The position numbers and the translations under genes were made by a program. This document shows, one piece after another, positions 46,937 through 55,049 of a stretch of 64,000 nt of DNA. Each line of letters begins with the position of its first letter. The first letter of the stretch is position 1. The notes beneath the pieces are model-generated. The model saw only the letters and a program-made list of their open reading frames with translations. It did not search any database and had not been told where the DNA came from. The DNA comes from Sutcliffiella horikoshii. GTDB taxonomy: Bacteria; Bacillota; Bacilli; Bacillales; Bacillaceae_I. Where the stretch lies: NCBI RefSeq assembly GCF_008180725.1, contig NZ_VTEV01000005.1, forward strand, positions 217,637-281,636, read 5' to 3'.

Positions 46937-46976
46937 AAACTGGTAATACCAAATTTACACGTGGTATTACCAGTTT
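46937..46976. promoter_or_regulatory. Double FadR-type operator / inverted repeat
   Basis: A perfect 15-bp inverted repeat, AAACTGGTAATACCA (46937-46951) and TGGTATTACCAGTTT (46962-46976). Each arm holds its own 11-bp palindrome that fits the FadR-subfamily GntR consensus TNGTNNNACNA, and the CTGGT/ACCAG parts resemble E. coli FadR sites. It lies upstream of the FadR-like gene and just after the stop of the DUF346-like gene. As RNA it could also fold as a terminator followed by TTTTATTTT on the minus strand. Confidence 0.75.
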
Positions 46977-47014
46977 ATCTTCAACTCTAATAAATTTCAA
47001 TAATTTTCTGTTAA

Positions 47015-48088
47015 TTAAGCATACCACTTGTGCCACATTTTCTTGTTGTTGCCTCTTACAAAGGTATCAATTCTTCCCATGCCCCATGAAACAGCTGCTG
47101 GATGGGATTGCACACCACCACGAGGTGCACCAAGGTTGCCCCACTCGCTCCAACGTTGGCCATTCCAATATTTCTGCCACATGCGGTTATCATCGCCTTT
47201 TACAAAAACGTCAATCCGATTTGGTGACCATGAAGCTGCAGCTGGTGCTCCTTCAAATCCGCCTCGTGGGGTGCCGAGATTCTCCCATTGACTCCAGCTA
47301 CTGCCGTCCCACCATTTATGCCACATGCGCTCATTCATTCCTCTGACAAAGCAATCGATGCGGTTTGGCCCCCATGACACAGCACCTGGTGATCCCGTTA
47401 ATCCGCCTCGTGGTGCACCGAGATTTTCCCACTGACTCCAGCTAGTTCCGTCCCACCACTTGTGCCACATGTTATTGTCCATTCCTTGTACAAAGCAGTC
47501 TAAACGGTTGACAGACCAAGAAGCTACAGATGGTGTCCCTTTAAAGCCTCCACGCGGGGAACCAAGATCCTCCCACTGGCTCCAACGCTGTCCATCCCAC
47601 CATTTGTGCCACATCCCTTCATTGGCACCGCGGGCAAACGTATCAATCCGGTTCTGCCCCCAAGACACTGCTGCCGGAGAACTTCTCAAGCCGCCTCGAG
47701 GAGCGCCAAGGTCATTCCAGCGACTCCATCGCCTTCCGTTCCAGAACTTTTGCCATAAACGATTGTCTTCCCCGCGCACAAACGTGTCAAGACGATTGGC
47801 AGCCCAAGATGAAACTGCAGGTGCCCCTTTCATCCCAAGTAAAGGCGATCCAAGATCTTCCCACTCTCGCCAGCTGGCCCGCATCTCACTTTCATCATCT
47901 CTATAGTACGGATATGGACGTGGGCGAGGGTAGTAATATGGGTAATAATATGGCGCCGGATAATATGGATAATAATAAGGATAAGGATAATATGGCCTTG
48001 GACGAGGATAGAAAAAAATCAGCCGCTCATCCGTTGGCGTTTGCCTATACGCATAAGGATTTTGACCGGGATTCTGATGTGAAAACAT
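47015..48088 (-). CDS. Six-repeat DUF346-like (PLL-type propeller) protein
   Basis: 357 aa. Residues 1-70 are Pro/Tyr/Arg-rich (PYYYPYYPAPYYYPYYYPRP). Six 48-residue repeats follow, each with WSxWEDLGxPRGG, xxSWxxNRIDxFVRG and NMWHKWWDG. Such repeats form beta-propeller blades in PLL-type lectin folds. Repeats 2, 4 and 6 share AVSWG and repeats 1, 3 and 5 share SSWA/ASWS-type cores, so a two-repeat unit was tripled. No signal peptide; a spore-coat or surface role is possible but unproven. Its ribosome site lies within a hairpin. Confidence 0.8.
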   Translation of the reverse strand: MFSHQNPGQNPYAYRQTPTDERLIFFYPRPRPYYPYPYYYPYYPAPYYYPYYYPRPRPYPYYRDDESEMRASWREWEDLGSPLLGMKGAPAVSSWAANRLDTFVRGEDNRLWQKFWNGRRWSRWNDLGAPRGGLRSSPAAVSWGQNRIDTFARGANEGMWHKWWDGQRWSQWEDLGSPRGGFKGTPSVASWSVNRLDCFVQGMDNNMWHKWWDGTSWSQWENLGAPRGGLTGSPGAVSWGPNRIDCFVRGMNERMWHKWWDGSSWSQWENLGTPRGGFEGAPAAASWSPNRIDVFVKGDDNRMWQKYWNGQRWSEWGNLGAPRGGVQSHPAAVSWGMGRIDTFVRGNNKKMWHKWYA

Positions 48089-48090
48089 AT

Positions 48091-48150
48091 AAAAAACCTC
48101 CCCTAACTAGACTTCTGCCTAATAACTTATGCAGGAAGAGTGTGGGGAGG
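48091..48150 (-). promoter_or_regulatory. Hairpin that buries the ribosome site of the six-repeat gene
   Basis: On the minus strand CCTCCCC (48150-48144) pairs with GGGGAGG (48103-48097), with an inner CTTCCTGC/GCAGAAG stem. TTTTTT and then AT-ATG follow. GGGGAGG is the only good ribosome site for the gene starting at 48088, with 8-nt spacing. The structure therefore is both terminator-like for the PH-domain gene and able to hide the ribosome site. Confidence 0.65.
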
Positions 48151-48183
48151 TGCATGGTTAAAATGATTTAATAGGTGGTTATG

Positions 48184-48546
48184 TTATAAGATCTGCTGAG
48201 CAATCAACCTGTCTAGCTTACGGATGTCCACTTTTTTGTTAATATTTAGCTTGAAAGTACCTGCCTTTGTCCAAAGCTCAAGCTCCGCGTTGGTATCAAA
48301 TGTACCTCCGTTTTCGGAAGAGTACATCACAATAGATTTAAAAGGAATCGTATACATCTCCACTTTTTTGCCAGTCAGACCTTGACGATCTGCTATAATA
48401 ATTCGTTTATTGGTGACAACTGCTATATCCCGAATTGTTTTATACGCAATTTCTGCCCTTTCCCCATCTATCAAAATATCTTCAATGTCTCGGGTTACAG
48501 CTGTTTCTGACATGAAGGTCCAAGTCATAAGTGTGTTCACTGCCAT
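48184..48546 (-). CDS. PH-domain-like (bPH_3 type) small protein
   Basis: 120 aa with alternating beta strands typical of bacterial pleckstrin-homology-like domains: ILIDGERAEIAYKTIRDIAV, then VVTNKRIIIAD and TIPFKSIVMYS. Such domains occur in membrane-proximal or short-chain-response proteins; no function is assigned. The start at 48546 follows GGAGGACGAAAGC; the frame to 48666 lacks a site and runs through the repeat-rich spacer. The six-repeat gene is 95 bp downstream. Confidence 0.75.
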   Translation of the reverse strand: MAVNTLMTWTFMSETAVTRDIEDILIDGERAEIAYKTIRDIAVVTNKRIIIADRQGLTGKKVEMYTIPFKSIVMYSSENGGTFDTNAELELWTKAGTFKLNINKKVDIRKLDRLIAQQIL

Positions 48547-48673
48547 GCTTTCGTCCTCCTTTATTTTTACTATATTAATAGTATTATATAAACAATGGGT
48601 GAATCCTGCATGGAAGAGGGTTTTCTTTGGGAGAATTGGAGGAGGCAATCTTGCGGAAACCACCAAACAATGG

Positions 48674-48748
48674 ACATACCCATTGTAAAAATGATATATC
48701 CATTATAAAAGTCATATATCCATTGTAAATCCAATTTATCCATTTTAG
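48674..48748. repeat. Phased short-repeat array E (core ATATCCATTGTAAA)
   Basis: Four copies of an ATATCCATTRTAAA-like unit start at 48674, 48695, 48715 and about 48735, with 20-bp spacing. It lies between the terminator of the McrBC-like operon and the start of the PH-domain gene. Spacing resembles arrays A-D but the sequence is different. Confidence 0.7.
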
Positions 48749-48767
48749 CCCACTCAAATAAAAAACA

Positions 48768-48790
48768 AAGCTCCCCAAAACGGGAGCTTT
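48768..48790 (-). terminator. Terminator of the McrBC-like operon
   Basis: Stem AAAGCTCCC / GGGAGCTTT, followed on the minus strand by GTTTTTTA. Confidence 0.85.
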
Positions 48791-48826
48791 GCCACCAAGA
48801 CCAACCCTGTCCACCCAGCCTGGCCT

Positions 48827-50575
48827 CTACTGTATCCCTTCCTCCTCTGCCTCCAACAGCATCTCCGCCACAAGCCACCTTAATGTCTCCTGGAAAACTG
48901 TCTGATCCTCGGCAGGAGTCAATGGGACAAAACTGATACTTTTTCCGTCCAGTTCTTCCACCTCAATGCCACCGTGCTTTTCAGGATAGAACACGAGCAC
49001 CTGATGTACAGGGCGATACTTCTGCCAACGCTTTTTCCCGTAAATATAAGGAGACCTCACATTATCGGCATAACTCGTCAGCTGTCTCATTGAATCTGTC
49101 AGCGCATGCCGCTTGCGATACTTCATGTCAATCATAATGGTGCCAATATAAATCTCCTGTAAGAACAAATCCATCCGCACATCAGGGTTATTATTCGTAC
49201 CAGTAGTGTAGACAGGGACCGTCCATTTATCCGTTGCTTCCGGATGGCTCGGGATGGTTCCGTCATAGGTAATATGCAGGGAGATATCCCCAAATTGATA
49301 CTGAATCATATTGTCCTTTGCGACTGGCTTACTAGTTGTCACAAGGCTGCCACGTTCCCCCGGCTCTCCACTGCCCCTCTTTCCAAACACATCCACCACC
49401 TGCAGCCAACCCCAAATCTCATACAACTGGTCGGTCCGTTTCCACTGCTGGCCAAGCGCAGTATGAACCGGAATCTCCTCCCCTTGAAGAGCCTGATCAA
49501 TTTGATATAGCTTTCGGTACCGAACATCCACAAACATAACCATTGGAACTGAAAGCGCCTTTTTGTAAGACACCTCCCGATACCAGTGGCTGGATTTTAC
49601 AAGATTTAACGCACCACTCATCCGCATCGCTTTTCCGCGATATTCCTTCAATTCCTCCACTAGGCGACGCTTTCTCTCCAACGGAAGGGAAATGGAGAAC
49701 GAATAATCCCTACGACTTGATAACCCTTTAATGGTCGTGTCCATACATGCCACAAATTCATGCAATAATTGATTCCACTTTTCTAAAATCGCTTTTAACA
49801 TCTGATTTTCAGGAAGGTCATAATTTATCCGCTTTTGCACCGATTTTACCAGATTCATCGTATCAGGCCGCTTCAGCCGATGCTGAATGGATACAACGTC
49901 CACATGGGCCGGCATTTCAGCAGGCTGCATCTGGTATTCCCTCGAAACCGACGACCTCACCCTTTGAGCAAGATCGGAGACAATTGCATAGATATCCGTA
50001 AAATAATGCTGCAACATTTGATACTGGCGAAACAACTTCGGATCAATCCGGAGTGCCGCTAAACTCTTCGGACTATGCTGTTTGCGGATAACCTCAAGTG
50101 CAACACCCTTTAGTTTCTCCTCTACTTCAGAGCGCATCGTTGCAAGCTGATCGTCAAAAAGTCTGTTAGATATGACTTTTACTAGCGTGTAGAACGTCCT
50201 TCCATCCGACGTTTCCACCCTCAAGCTGTACAGACCGGGAATATAAGGATAATAATTGTCTGATGTGGAATGCCTGAAAAGTGTTACCATTCCATCGCAA
50301 CCAAGATAACTCTCCTCTGACTCCTGATCAACCAGCAACCTATCATCCCCAAGCCCATCAAATCCGTCCATATAACATCTTGCCCCGCTATCATCACATT
50401 GGAACCGCAGCTCAAGATTGACGTTCTCTCTTATCTCCGTGTAAACATGTACCGCTTCATCCCAGTCAGATAGGTGCTCAACAAAGCTTTGAACCTCCGT
50501 ATCCTCCCGAGATCCATTTTGAAAAACATGTGTAAAAATAACCGAAAAAGGCTGCGTGCTACATGGTGTATCCAT
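48827..50575 (-). CDS. DUF2357 protein with PD-(D/E)XK nuclease domain (McrC-like)
   Basis: 582 aa, third gene of a three-gene operon. The middle region carries the DUF2357/McrC-family mark NYDLPENQMLKAIL at about 251-264. The C-terminus has a restriction-endonuclease-fold core: Asp469 in PDVRMDLF, then IMIDMKYRKR with Asp483-x-Lys485. These are the residues expected for metal-dependent cleavage. The first 200 residues are beta-rich and could bind nucleic acid. It overlaps the McrB-like gene by 17 bp, so the products are probably made together. The target, DNA or RNA, cannot be told. Confidence 0.8.
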   Translation of the reverse strand: MDTPCSTQPFSVIFTHVFQNGSREDTEVQSFVEHLSDWDEAVHVYTEIRENVNLELRFQCDDSGARCYMDGFDGLGDDRLLVDQESEESYLGCDGMVTLFRHSTSDNYYPYIPGLYSLRVETSDGRTFYTLVKVISNRLFDDQLATMRSEVEEKLKGVALEVIRKQHSPKSLAALRIDPKLFRQYQMLQHYFTDIYAIVSDLAQRVRSSVSREYQMQPAEMPAHVDVVSIQHRLKRPDTMNLVKSVQKRINYDLPENQMLKAILEKWNQLLHEFVACMDTTIKGLSSRRDYSFSISLPLERKRRLVEELKEYRGKAMRMSGALNLVKSSHWYREVSYKKALSVPMVMFVDVRYRKLYQIDQALQGEEIPVHTALGQQWKRTDQLYEIWGWLQVVDVFGKRGSGEPGERGSLVTTSKPVAKDNMIQYQFGDISLHITYDGTIPSHPEATDKWTVPVYTTGTNNNPDVRMDLFLQEIYIGTIMIDMKYRKRHALTDSMRQLTSYADNVRSPYIYGKKRWQKYRPVHQVLVFYPEKHGGIEVEELDGKSISFVPLTPAEDQTVFQETLRWLVAEMLLEAEEEGIQ

Positions 50576-52589
50576 TATATTTCAGCTCTTTCGCTTTTTG
50601 TTTGATGACATTTCTACTCTCCTTGAAAATCGAGATATTCGTGTAGCGATCAAATAACCGAATAATCAAACTTCCTTCCACGGTATCCTTTTCACGGTTA
50701 TATCGACCAAGCAAGTCTCTAAGCTGATCCTCTGATCCTCTCACTTTTGTCAAAACACGCTGGACAACTTGGAGGTCAAAAGCATCTTCTCGTAAAATAT
50801 ATTCCTGTGCCGGAAGATTGCCCAAATACTGATCAATCTGCTTTACAATCCGCGGCCCCACCCCGACTTGCTTGTTCACACTTTGCATCATTTGATGAAC
50901 TTCCCATAACAATCCCAGTTCATCATCATGAAGGCTTAAACTTCTATTTTTATATTGAAAGGATTCAAACGTATCATAATCCACTTCATCTGCACGTGCG
51001 ACCATCCCTTTTTTCTTTTCCGGAAGCTGTTTCATCTCGGTGAACGGCATCACATCTAACGACAGGACATTCGCACGATCTAACACCTTATCGGAAAAGT
51101 GATAAGTCGACTCATCCATATTGACCGTGCCGACAAACAGAACATTTTCACGGATTACGATGGTCGGCGGGTATTGTGCAGAGTTATACAATCTGCTTTC
51201 CAAATCATCGTTATATAACCTGAGCACACGCTTTCCATGATCCATCTCCAAAATTGATAAGAACTGGGAAAAATAATGCTCCACTCTTGCCAAATTCATC
51301 TCATCAAAACAGATGATATACAGTTTGTCCTTGTCATCTTCCGCCTTCCGAAGCGCATTGATCAGCCCCGAATCCCCAGGACGATACACCATATTCAGCG
51401 TGTCCGCATAGCCGATTAAATCTGAATCTGACGTCCAAGACGGACTTACTGGAATGACAGTAAGCTGCTCTCCTTTTAGACCAAGTGAGTGGCTATACAG
51501 CTCCACCAATTTCGTTTTGCCGGTTCCACTCATTCCTGACAAGATGACAAGAGACGACGACTTCATCGAGGTGTGAAAATTGATAAGATTCTCTTTCCGA
51601 TAAATGAGTCCCGCATCCTGCGTGTGGCTGAAAAGAAGCTCCAAAAACTCCTGTTCCTTCTCATTTCCTTTTGGAACAGGGACGCTAATTTCGCTTATCG
51701 GCTTTTCCATAACCGAAACGGCAACCTCCTGCCTGCTGCTTTGAATTTCTGGTGAGGTTTGCTTGTCTATAGAGGAAGCTCCTCCGCTTACCTCATCTTT
51801 AAGGGTCTTTTCTCGATCAGACACATCTGCCACCTGCACCGCCTCTTGTTCTTCTAAACGATGCAGTAACTTCTGAAAGAGGGTAATTGGTACAAATGCA
51901 ACATTCGGGCTCTCATCCGTCAGGTAGCACTCATCCAGCCATTCCTCTTCCAAGGCAAGCCCCTTCAACTCATCGCGCAATTCAAAGTTGAATCCTCCAT
52001 GTGCATACTGATGTTTCTCAAAAACTCCATAGACTGTAAACTGCTCGTCTTCTTCCGTTTCTTCTCTCCACAATATAATCTGGGGTGTGTCGTTCGCCTC
52101 ATGCGACACTTCCGTAATGCGGCCAACAAACTTCTTTTCCACAAGCCTTGAAATAAAGACATTCTGCTCCATTCCATTTACTTTTTGGCTGAAAATAGGA
52201 ATAGGCATTAACTTAATATCCTTTTCATAGCTTGGAAGCTTAGGCATCACGCGCACCCCGAACATGTTATACACTTCTTCATGATTGTAACGAATGCGTT
52301 TTTCGACCTTGAAAATTAATAGCCGATCATCCAACCATTCCCGTAACTTTTCTTTTCGGATAAATTCCGGCTGCGTATAGTCATCCTCAAATCCCCATTT
52401 TTCCAAGTCAGAATAGAATCCTGTCACCGCCTTAACATTCGGAAAGCTTTCGGCAGGCTGTGAAATGATTCGGACAAAAAACTGGAGACTGTCCTGCTTA
52501 TTTATTAGTATCGAGTCCCTGTAGAGCAACTCACTCTGATCGACATCTGCCAGCACACCAACTAAGTCATTCTCCCAAACCTTATTCAT
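50559..52589 (-). CDS. McrB-like AAA+ NTPase
   Basis: 676 aa. The N-terminal 240 residues are an unassigned, probably substrate-recognition region, followed by a low-complexity linker at about 250-310. The AAA+ domain has Walker A GMSGTGKT (352-359), Walker B IICFDEMNLARVEHYFSQFL and the McrB-type motif GTVNMDES, where McrB family members carry their nucleotide-specificity signature. It should drive the adjacent nuclease. Start at 52589 with AGAAAGG 9 nt upstream; an in-frame TTG at 52598 is less likely. Separated from the coiled-coil gene by 5 bp. Confidence 0.83.
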   Translation of the reverse strand: MNKVWENDLVGVLADVDQSELLYRDSILINKQDSLQFFVRIISQPAESFPNVKAVTGFYSDLEKWGFEDDYTQPEFIRKEKLREWLDDRLLIFKVEKRIRYNHEEVYNMFGVRVMPKLPSYEKDIKLMPIPIFSQKVNGMEQNVFISRLVEKKFVGRITEVSHEANDTPQIILWREETEEDEQFTVYGVFEKHQYAHGGFNFELRDELKGLALEEEWLDECYLTDESPNVAFVPITLFQKLLHRLEEQEAVQVADVSDREKTLKDEVSGGASSIDKQTSPEIQSSRQEVAVSVMEKPISEISVPVPKGNEKEQEFLELLFSHTQDAGLIYRKENLINFHTSMKSSSLVILSGMSGTGKTKLVELYSHSLGLKGEQLTVIPVSPSWTSDSDLIGYADTLNMVYRPGDSGLINALRKAEDDKDKLYIICFDEMNLARVEHYFSQFLSILEMDHGKRVLRLYNDDLESRLYNSAQYPPTIVIRENVLFVGTVNMDESTYHFSDKVLDRANVLSLDVMPFTEMKQLPEKKKGMVARADEVDYDTFESFQYKNRSLSLHDDELGLLWEVHQMMQSVNKQVGVGPRIVKQIDQYLGNLPAQEYILREDAFDLQVVQRVLTKVRGSEDQLRDLLGRYNREKDTVEGSLIIRLFDRYTNISIFKESRNVIKQKAKELKYNGYTM

Positions 52590-52594
52590 CGCTC

Positions 52595-53674
52595 TCAACC
52601 TTTCTCTATATAACGTTTCATTGTCGGAAAATCGCTAAATTCTTTAATATTTTTCTGTACCGTTCGCTTAATTTTCCTTCTCATTTGTGGCGGCACAAGA
52701 TACGTCATCATCCAAACCTCATCACATTTTTCAAGCAATTCCGATTCCAAAGCGTCAGAAACATCCTTCAGCTCCAGCACACGAAAACTGTGTTTTGCTG
52801 AATTTTCTGTTAATTTATTTTTTGGATCACCCACCAATACTATTTCCTTTTGGCCCATTGTAGCAGGTGGATTTTCATCTGTTCGAGCTATTGTTGTTGC
52901 AGCCACCTCTTGTTGTTGATGAAGCAACATCGCATTCAAGTGAGAAATTTCTCCCTTCAACTTTGCCACTTCCTCTTTTAACGCTTCATTTTCTTGGGCG
53001 GTTTTCTTGTTGTTTTCCACAGTCTCCCTGTGTTGCGCCCGTTCTGTTCCAAGTTCCTGCTGCAGTTTTAACTTCTCGCTCAGCGCTGATTGTTTCTCTT
53101 CCTTAGATTGCTGCTTTAACTGAGAGTACTTTTTTTCCCACTCTCCTATTTTTGCACGCAAATCCTTGTTCTTATCTTCGGACTTGTTCCATTTTTTCTC
53201 CCACTCCGTTTTGGAGGTAGAATCTACCTTCTCAGATGAAACTACCTCTTCCTTTTTTTCCTTTCTATCTACAAGACTACTTAACTCATCTACCTCATAT
53301 TTTTCCATCAACATCTCTTCAAACTCCATTGCAAGCTTTTCAAACTTCTCCTCTTCACTTGCATATAAGCCACCAAGAATCAGATGAAGCTCTTTTCCTT
53401 CTTCATATAACTCTATTAATGCATCTAACGTAATTTCGTCCCCGTTGTCTGCAGGTTCATCTGTATCATCATCATTTATCGTGTAATATGCTTTAATCAT
53501 TTTTAGATTTCGCGGTTTCAAGGCTTCTGCGATAACCATCGCCCTCGCATGTTTTATATTTTCCTGATTTATTTGACGGAAGCCTTTTACCTGGATTGAC
53601 CAAAAGTCCACTAATTCCACCAATTCCACATCCGAAATCGTACTAAATACCTTTTTCCATGTTTCTCTGCTCAA
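52595..53674 (-). CDS. Coiled-coil protein of the McrBC-like operon
   Basis: 359 aa, first gene of the operon. Residues 1-130 are helical and acidic. A long coiled coil spans about 155-258, rich in Glu, Lys and Gln. The C-terminal 85 residues begin GQKEIVLVGDPKNK and include CDEVWMMTYLVP, a small Rossmann-like alpha/beta fold, then a basic tail MRRKIKRTVQKNIK. The start is TTG at 53674, 9 nt after GAGGGGG. A sensor or scaffold for the NTPase-nuclease pair is inferred from position only. Confidence 0.65.
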   Translation of the reverse strand: MSRETWKKVFSTISDVELVELVDFWSIQVKGFRQINQENIKHARAMVIAEALKPRNLKMIKAYYTINDDDTDEPADNGDEITLDALIELYEEGKELHLILGGLYASEEEKFEKLAMEFEEMLMEKYEVDELSSLVDRKEKKEEVVSSEKVDSTSKTEWEKKWNKSEDKNKDLRAKIGEWEKKYSQLKQQSKEEKQSALSEKLKLQQELGTERAQHRETVENNKKTAQENEALKEEVAKLKGEISHLNAMLLHQQQEVAATTIARTDENPPATMGQKEIVLVGDPKNKLTENSAKHSFRVLELKDVSDALESELLEKCDEVWMMTYLVPPQMRRKIKRTVQKNIKEFSDFPTMKRYIEKG

Positions 53675-53825
53675 TTGTATGACCCCCTCTTATTTCTTGT
53701 AGATTCCCTATTTTCTCTGATACTCTATTAAGTAATGACACTTCTAATTTTACATGAACACACACGTTTTTGTAAGGTTTCGAAAATTTAAACATAGAAC
53801 TATCTTCCTAGAGAGGTGATTGGTC

Positions 53826-54887
53826 ATGAGTCTTTTAGAAAAAATTAAAGAAATCCCTGCAACACCAGGCGTATACCTAATGAAAGACTCTGCAGGCCAA
53901 GTCATCTATGTCGGAAAATCCAAGCGCCTACGACAACGCGTTCAATCCTATTTCAGAGAATCTGCTACCCATACAAACAAAGTCCGAAAACTTGTCAAGC
54001 ATATCTATGATTTAGAAATCATTGAAACGGACACGGAATTCGAAGCCCTACTGTTAGAATGGCAGCTCATCCAAGAAATCCGTCCCCAATATAACCGGCA
54101 AATGAAAACACCAGAGGCCTTCCTCTATTTAACCATCCGAAAAGTCGGCAAACTCTATCGTCTTCGCCCATCCACCCAGCCCTTGCGTGGTGGCGATGGC
54201 TGGAGCTTTGGACCATATACAAGCAGAAAAACAGTCAGTTTTGCAATACGAGGGTTGAAAGAGGTGTACAAACTAGACTGCTCTAACCCCGCCATCAATG
54301 GTTCTCCTTGCCTAAACTACTCCCTTGGTCTTTGCCGCGGGATCTGTCTTGGCGGCAAAGCAGTCCGGGAATACAATGCCATTGTGGAACAGCTCATCCA
54401 GCTGCTTAATGGGGAAAGTGCGGAGCTGCTAGAAGACATGCAGCGGGAAATGAGGCAGTTTGCGGACGACTTGGATTTTGAGCGTGCAGCCAGATACCGC
54501 AACTGTATCCAATCCTTGCAGGCCCTGTTGCAAAAAGAAGATGTGATGGACTTTACCGAAGGAAATCACTTAATGCTGGTGGCCGAAAGATTGGATGAAC
54601 ACAGGGTGAAATGCTTTATGATCAGGAGGACGGATGTGTTGTTTAGTGAGGTTTATGGCGGTGAAAACGGAATAAATGAGAAGGTGCGTAGAGATATTTT
54701 CTCAAGGCTTTTGCGTGAACTGGCAGATGTCGGTCCTGCTGCAAAGCGTGGAGTAAGCCGGTTTGAAATTGATAAAGCACAAATTATTTACAGTTATCTT
54801 CGTAGCGGGAAATGTAGGTATAAAATGATCGGTAGTGAAGATTTGGATGCGTTGGAATCGGTAATTTTGGAGGTTTTTTCAAAATAA
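53826..54887 (+). CDS. UvrC N-terminal-half protein (Cho-like GIY-YIG nuclease)
   Basis: 353 aa that match only the first half of UvrC. The GIY-YIG domain (residues about 10-90) has GVYLMKDSAGQVIYVGKSK, a Cys-rich cluster lies near 160-180 (PCLNYSLGLCRGIC), and a UVR helix pair (DDLDFERAARYRNCI) near 215. The RNase H-like 5' nuclease and HhH domains of UvrC are absent. E. coli Cho is built this way and makes the 3' incision in nucleotide excision repair. Start at 53826 after AGAGAGGTGAT. Divergent from the McrBC-like operon, 150 bp away. Confidence 0.85.
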   Translation: MSLLEKIKEIPATPGVYLMKDSAGQVIYVGKSKRLRQRVQSYFRESATHTNKVRKLVKHIYDLEIIETDTEFEALLLEWQLIQEIRPQYNRQMKTPEAFLYLTIRKVGKLYRLRPSTQPLRGGDGWSFGPYTSRKTVSFAIRGLKEVYKLDCSNPAINGSPCLNYSLGLCRGICLGGKAVREYNAIVEQLIQLLNGESAELLEDMQREMRQFADDLDFERAARYRNCIQSLQALLQKEDVMDFTEGNHLMLVAERLDEHRVKCFMIRRTDVLFSEVYGGENGINEKVRRDIFSRLLRELADVGPAAKRGVSRFEIDKAQIIYSYLRSGKCRYKMIGSEDLDALESVILEVFSK

Positions 54888-54907
54888 TAATTGGAATATA
54901 CACTTTT

Positions 54908-54945
54908 GCCAACCCCTTTTTGCATGAAGTGGTTGGCTTTCTTTT
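54908..54945 (+). terminator. Terminator of the Cho-like gene
   Basis: Stem GCCAACC / GGTTGGC with a 16-nt loop, followed by TTTCTTTTTG. Confidence 0.75.
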
Positions 54946-54967
54946 TGTTTTTTTAGATACACACTCG

Positions 54968-55030
54968 AGTTCGTGCCGAAAGTGGGCAAGTTCGTGCCAA
55001 AATACCCCGAGTTCGTGCTAAACGAGCAAT
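54968..55030. repeat. Phased short-repeat array C (core AGTTCGTGCC)
   Basis: Three units of exactly 21 bp start at 54968, 54989 and 55010: AGTTCGTGCCGAAA, AGTTCGTGCCAAAA and AGTTCGTGCTAAAC, each followed by seven variable bases. It lies between the convergent Cho-like and methyltransferase genes. Confidence 0.8.
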
Positions 55031-55049
55031 CACGCAAATGAATCCAGTT

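Noticed and set aside
47809-48171. Plus-strand frame opposite the six-repeat gene
   Set aside because: Shadow of the Pro/Tyr-rich coding region on the other strand, with no ribosome site.
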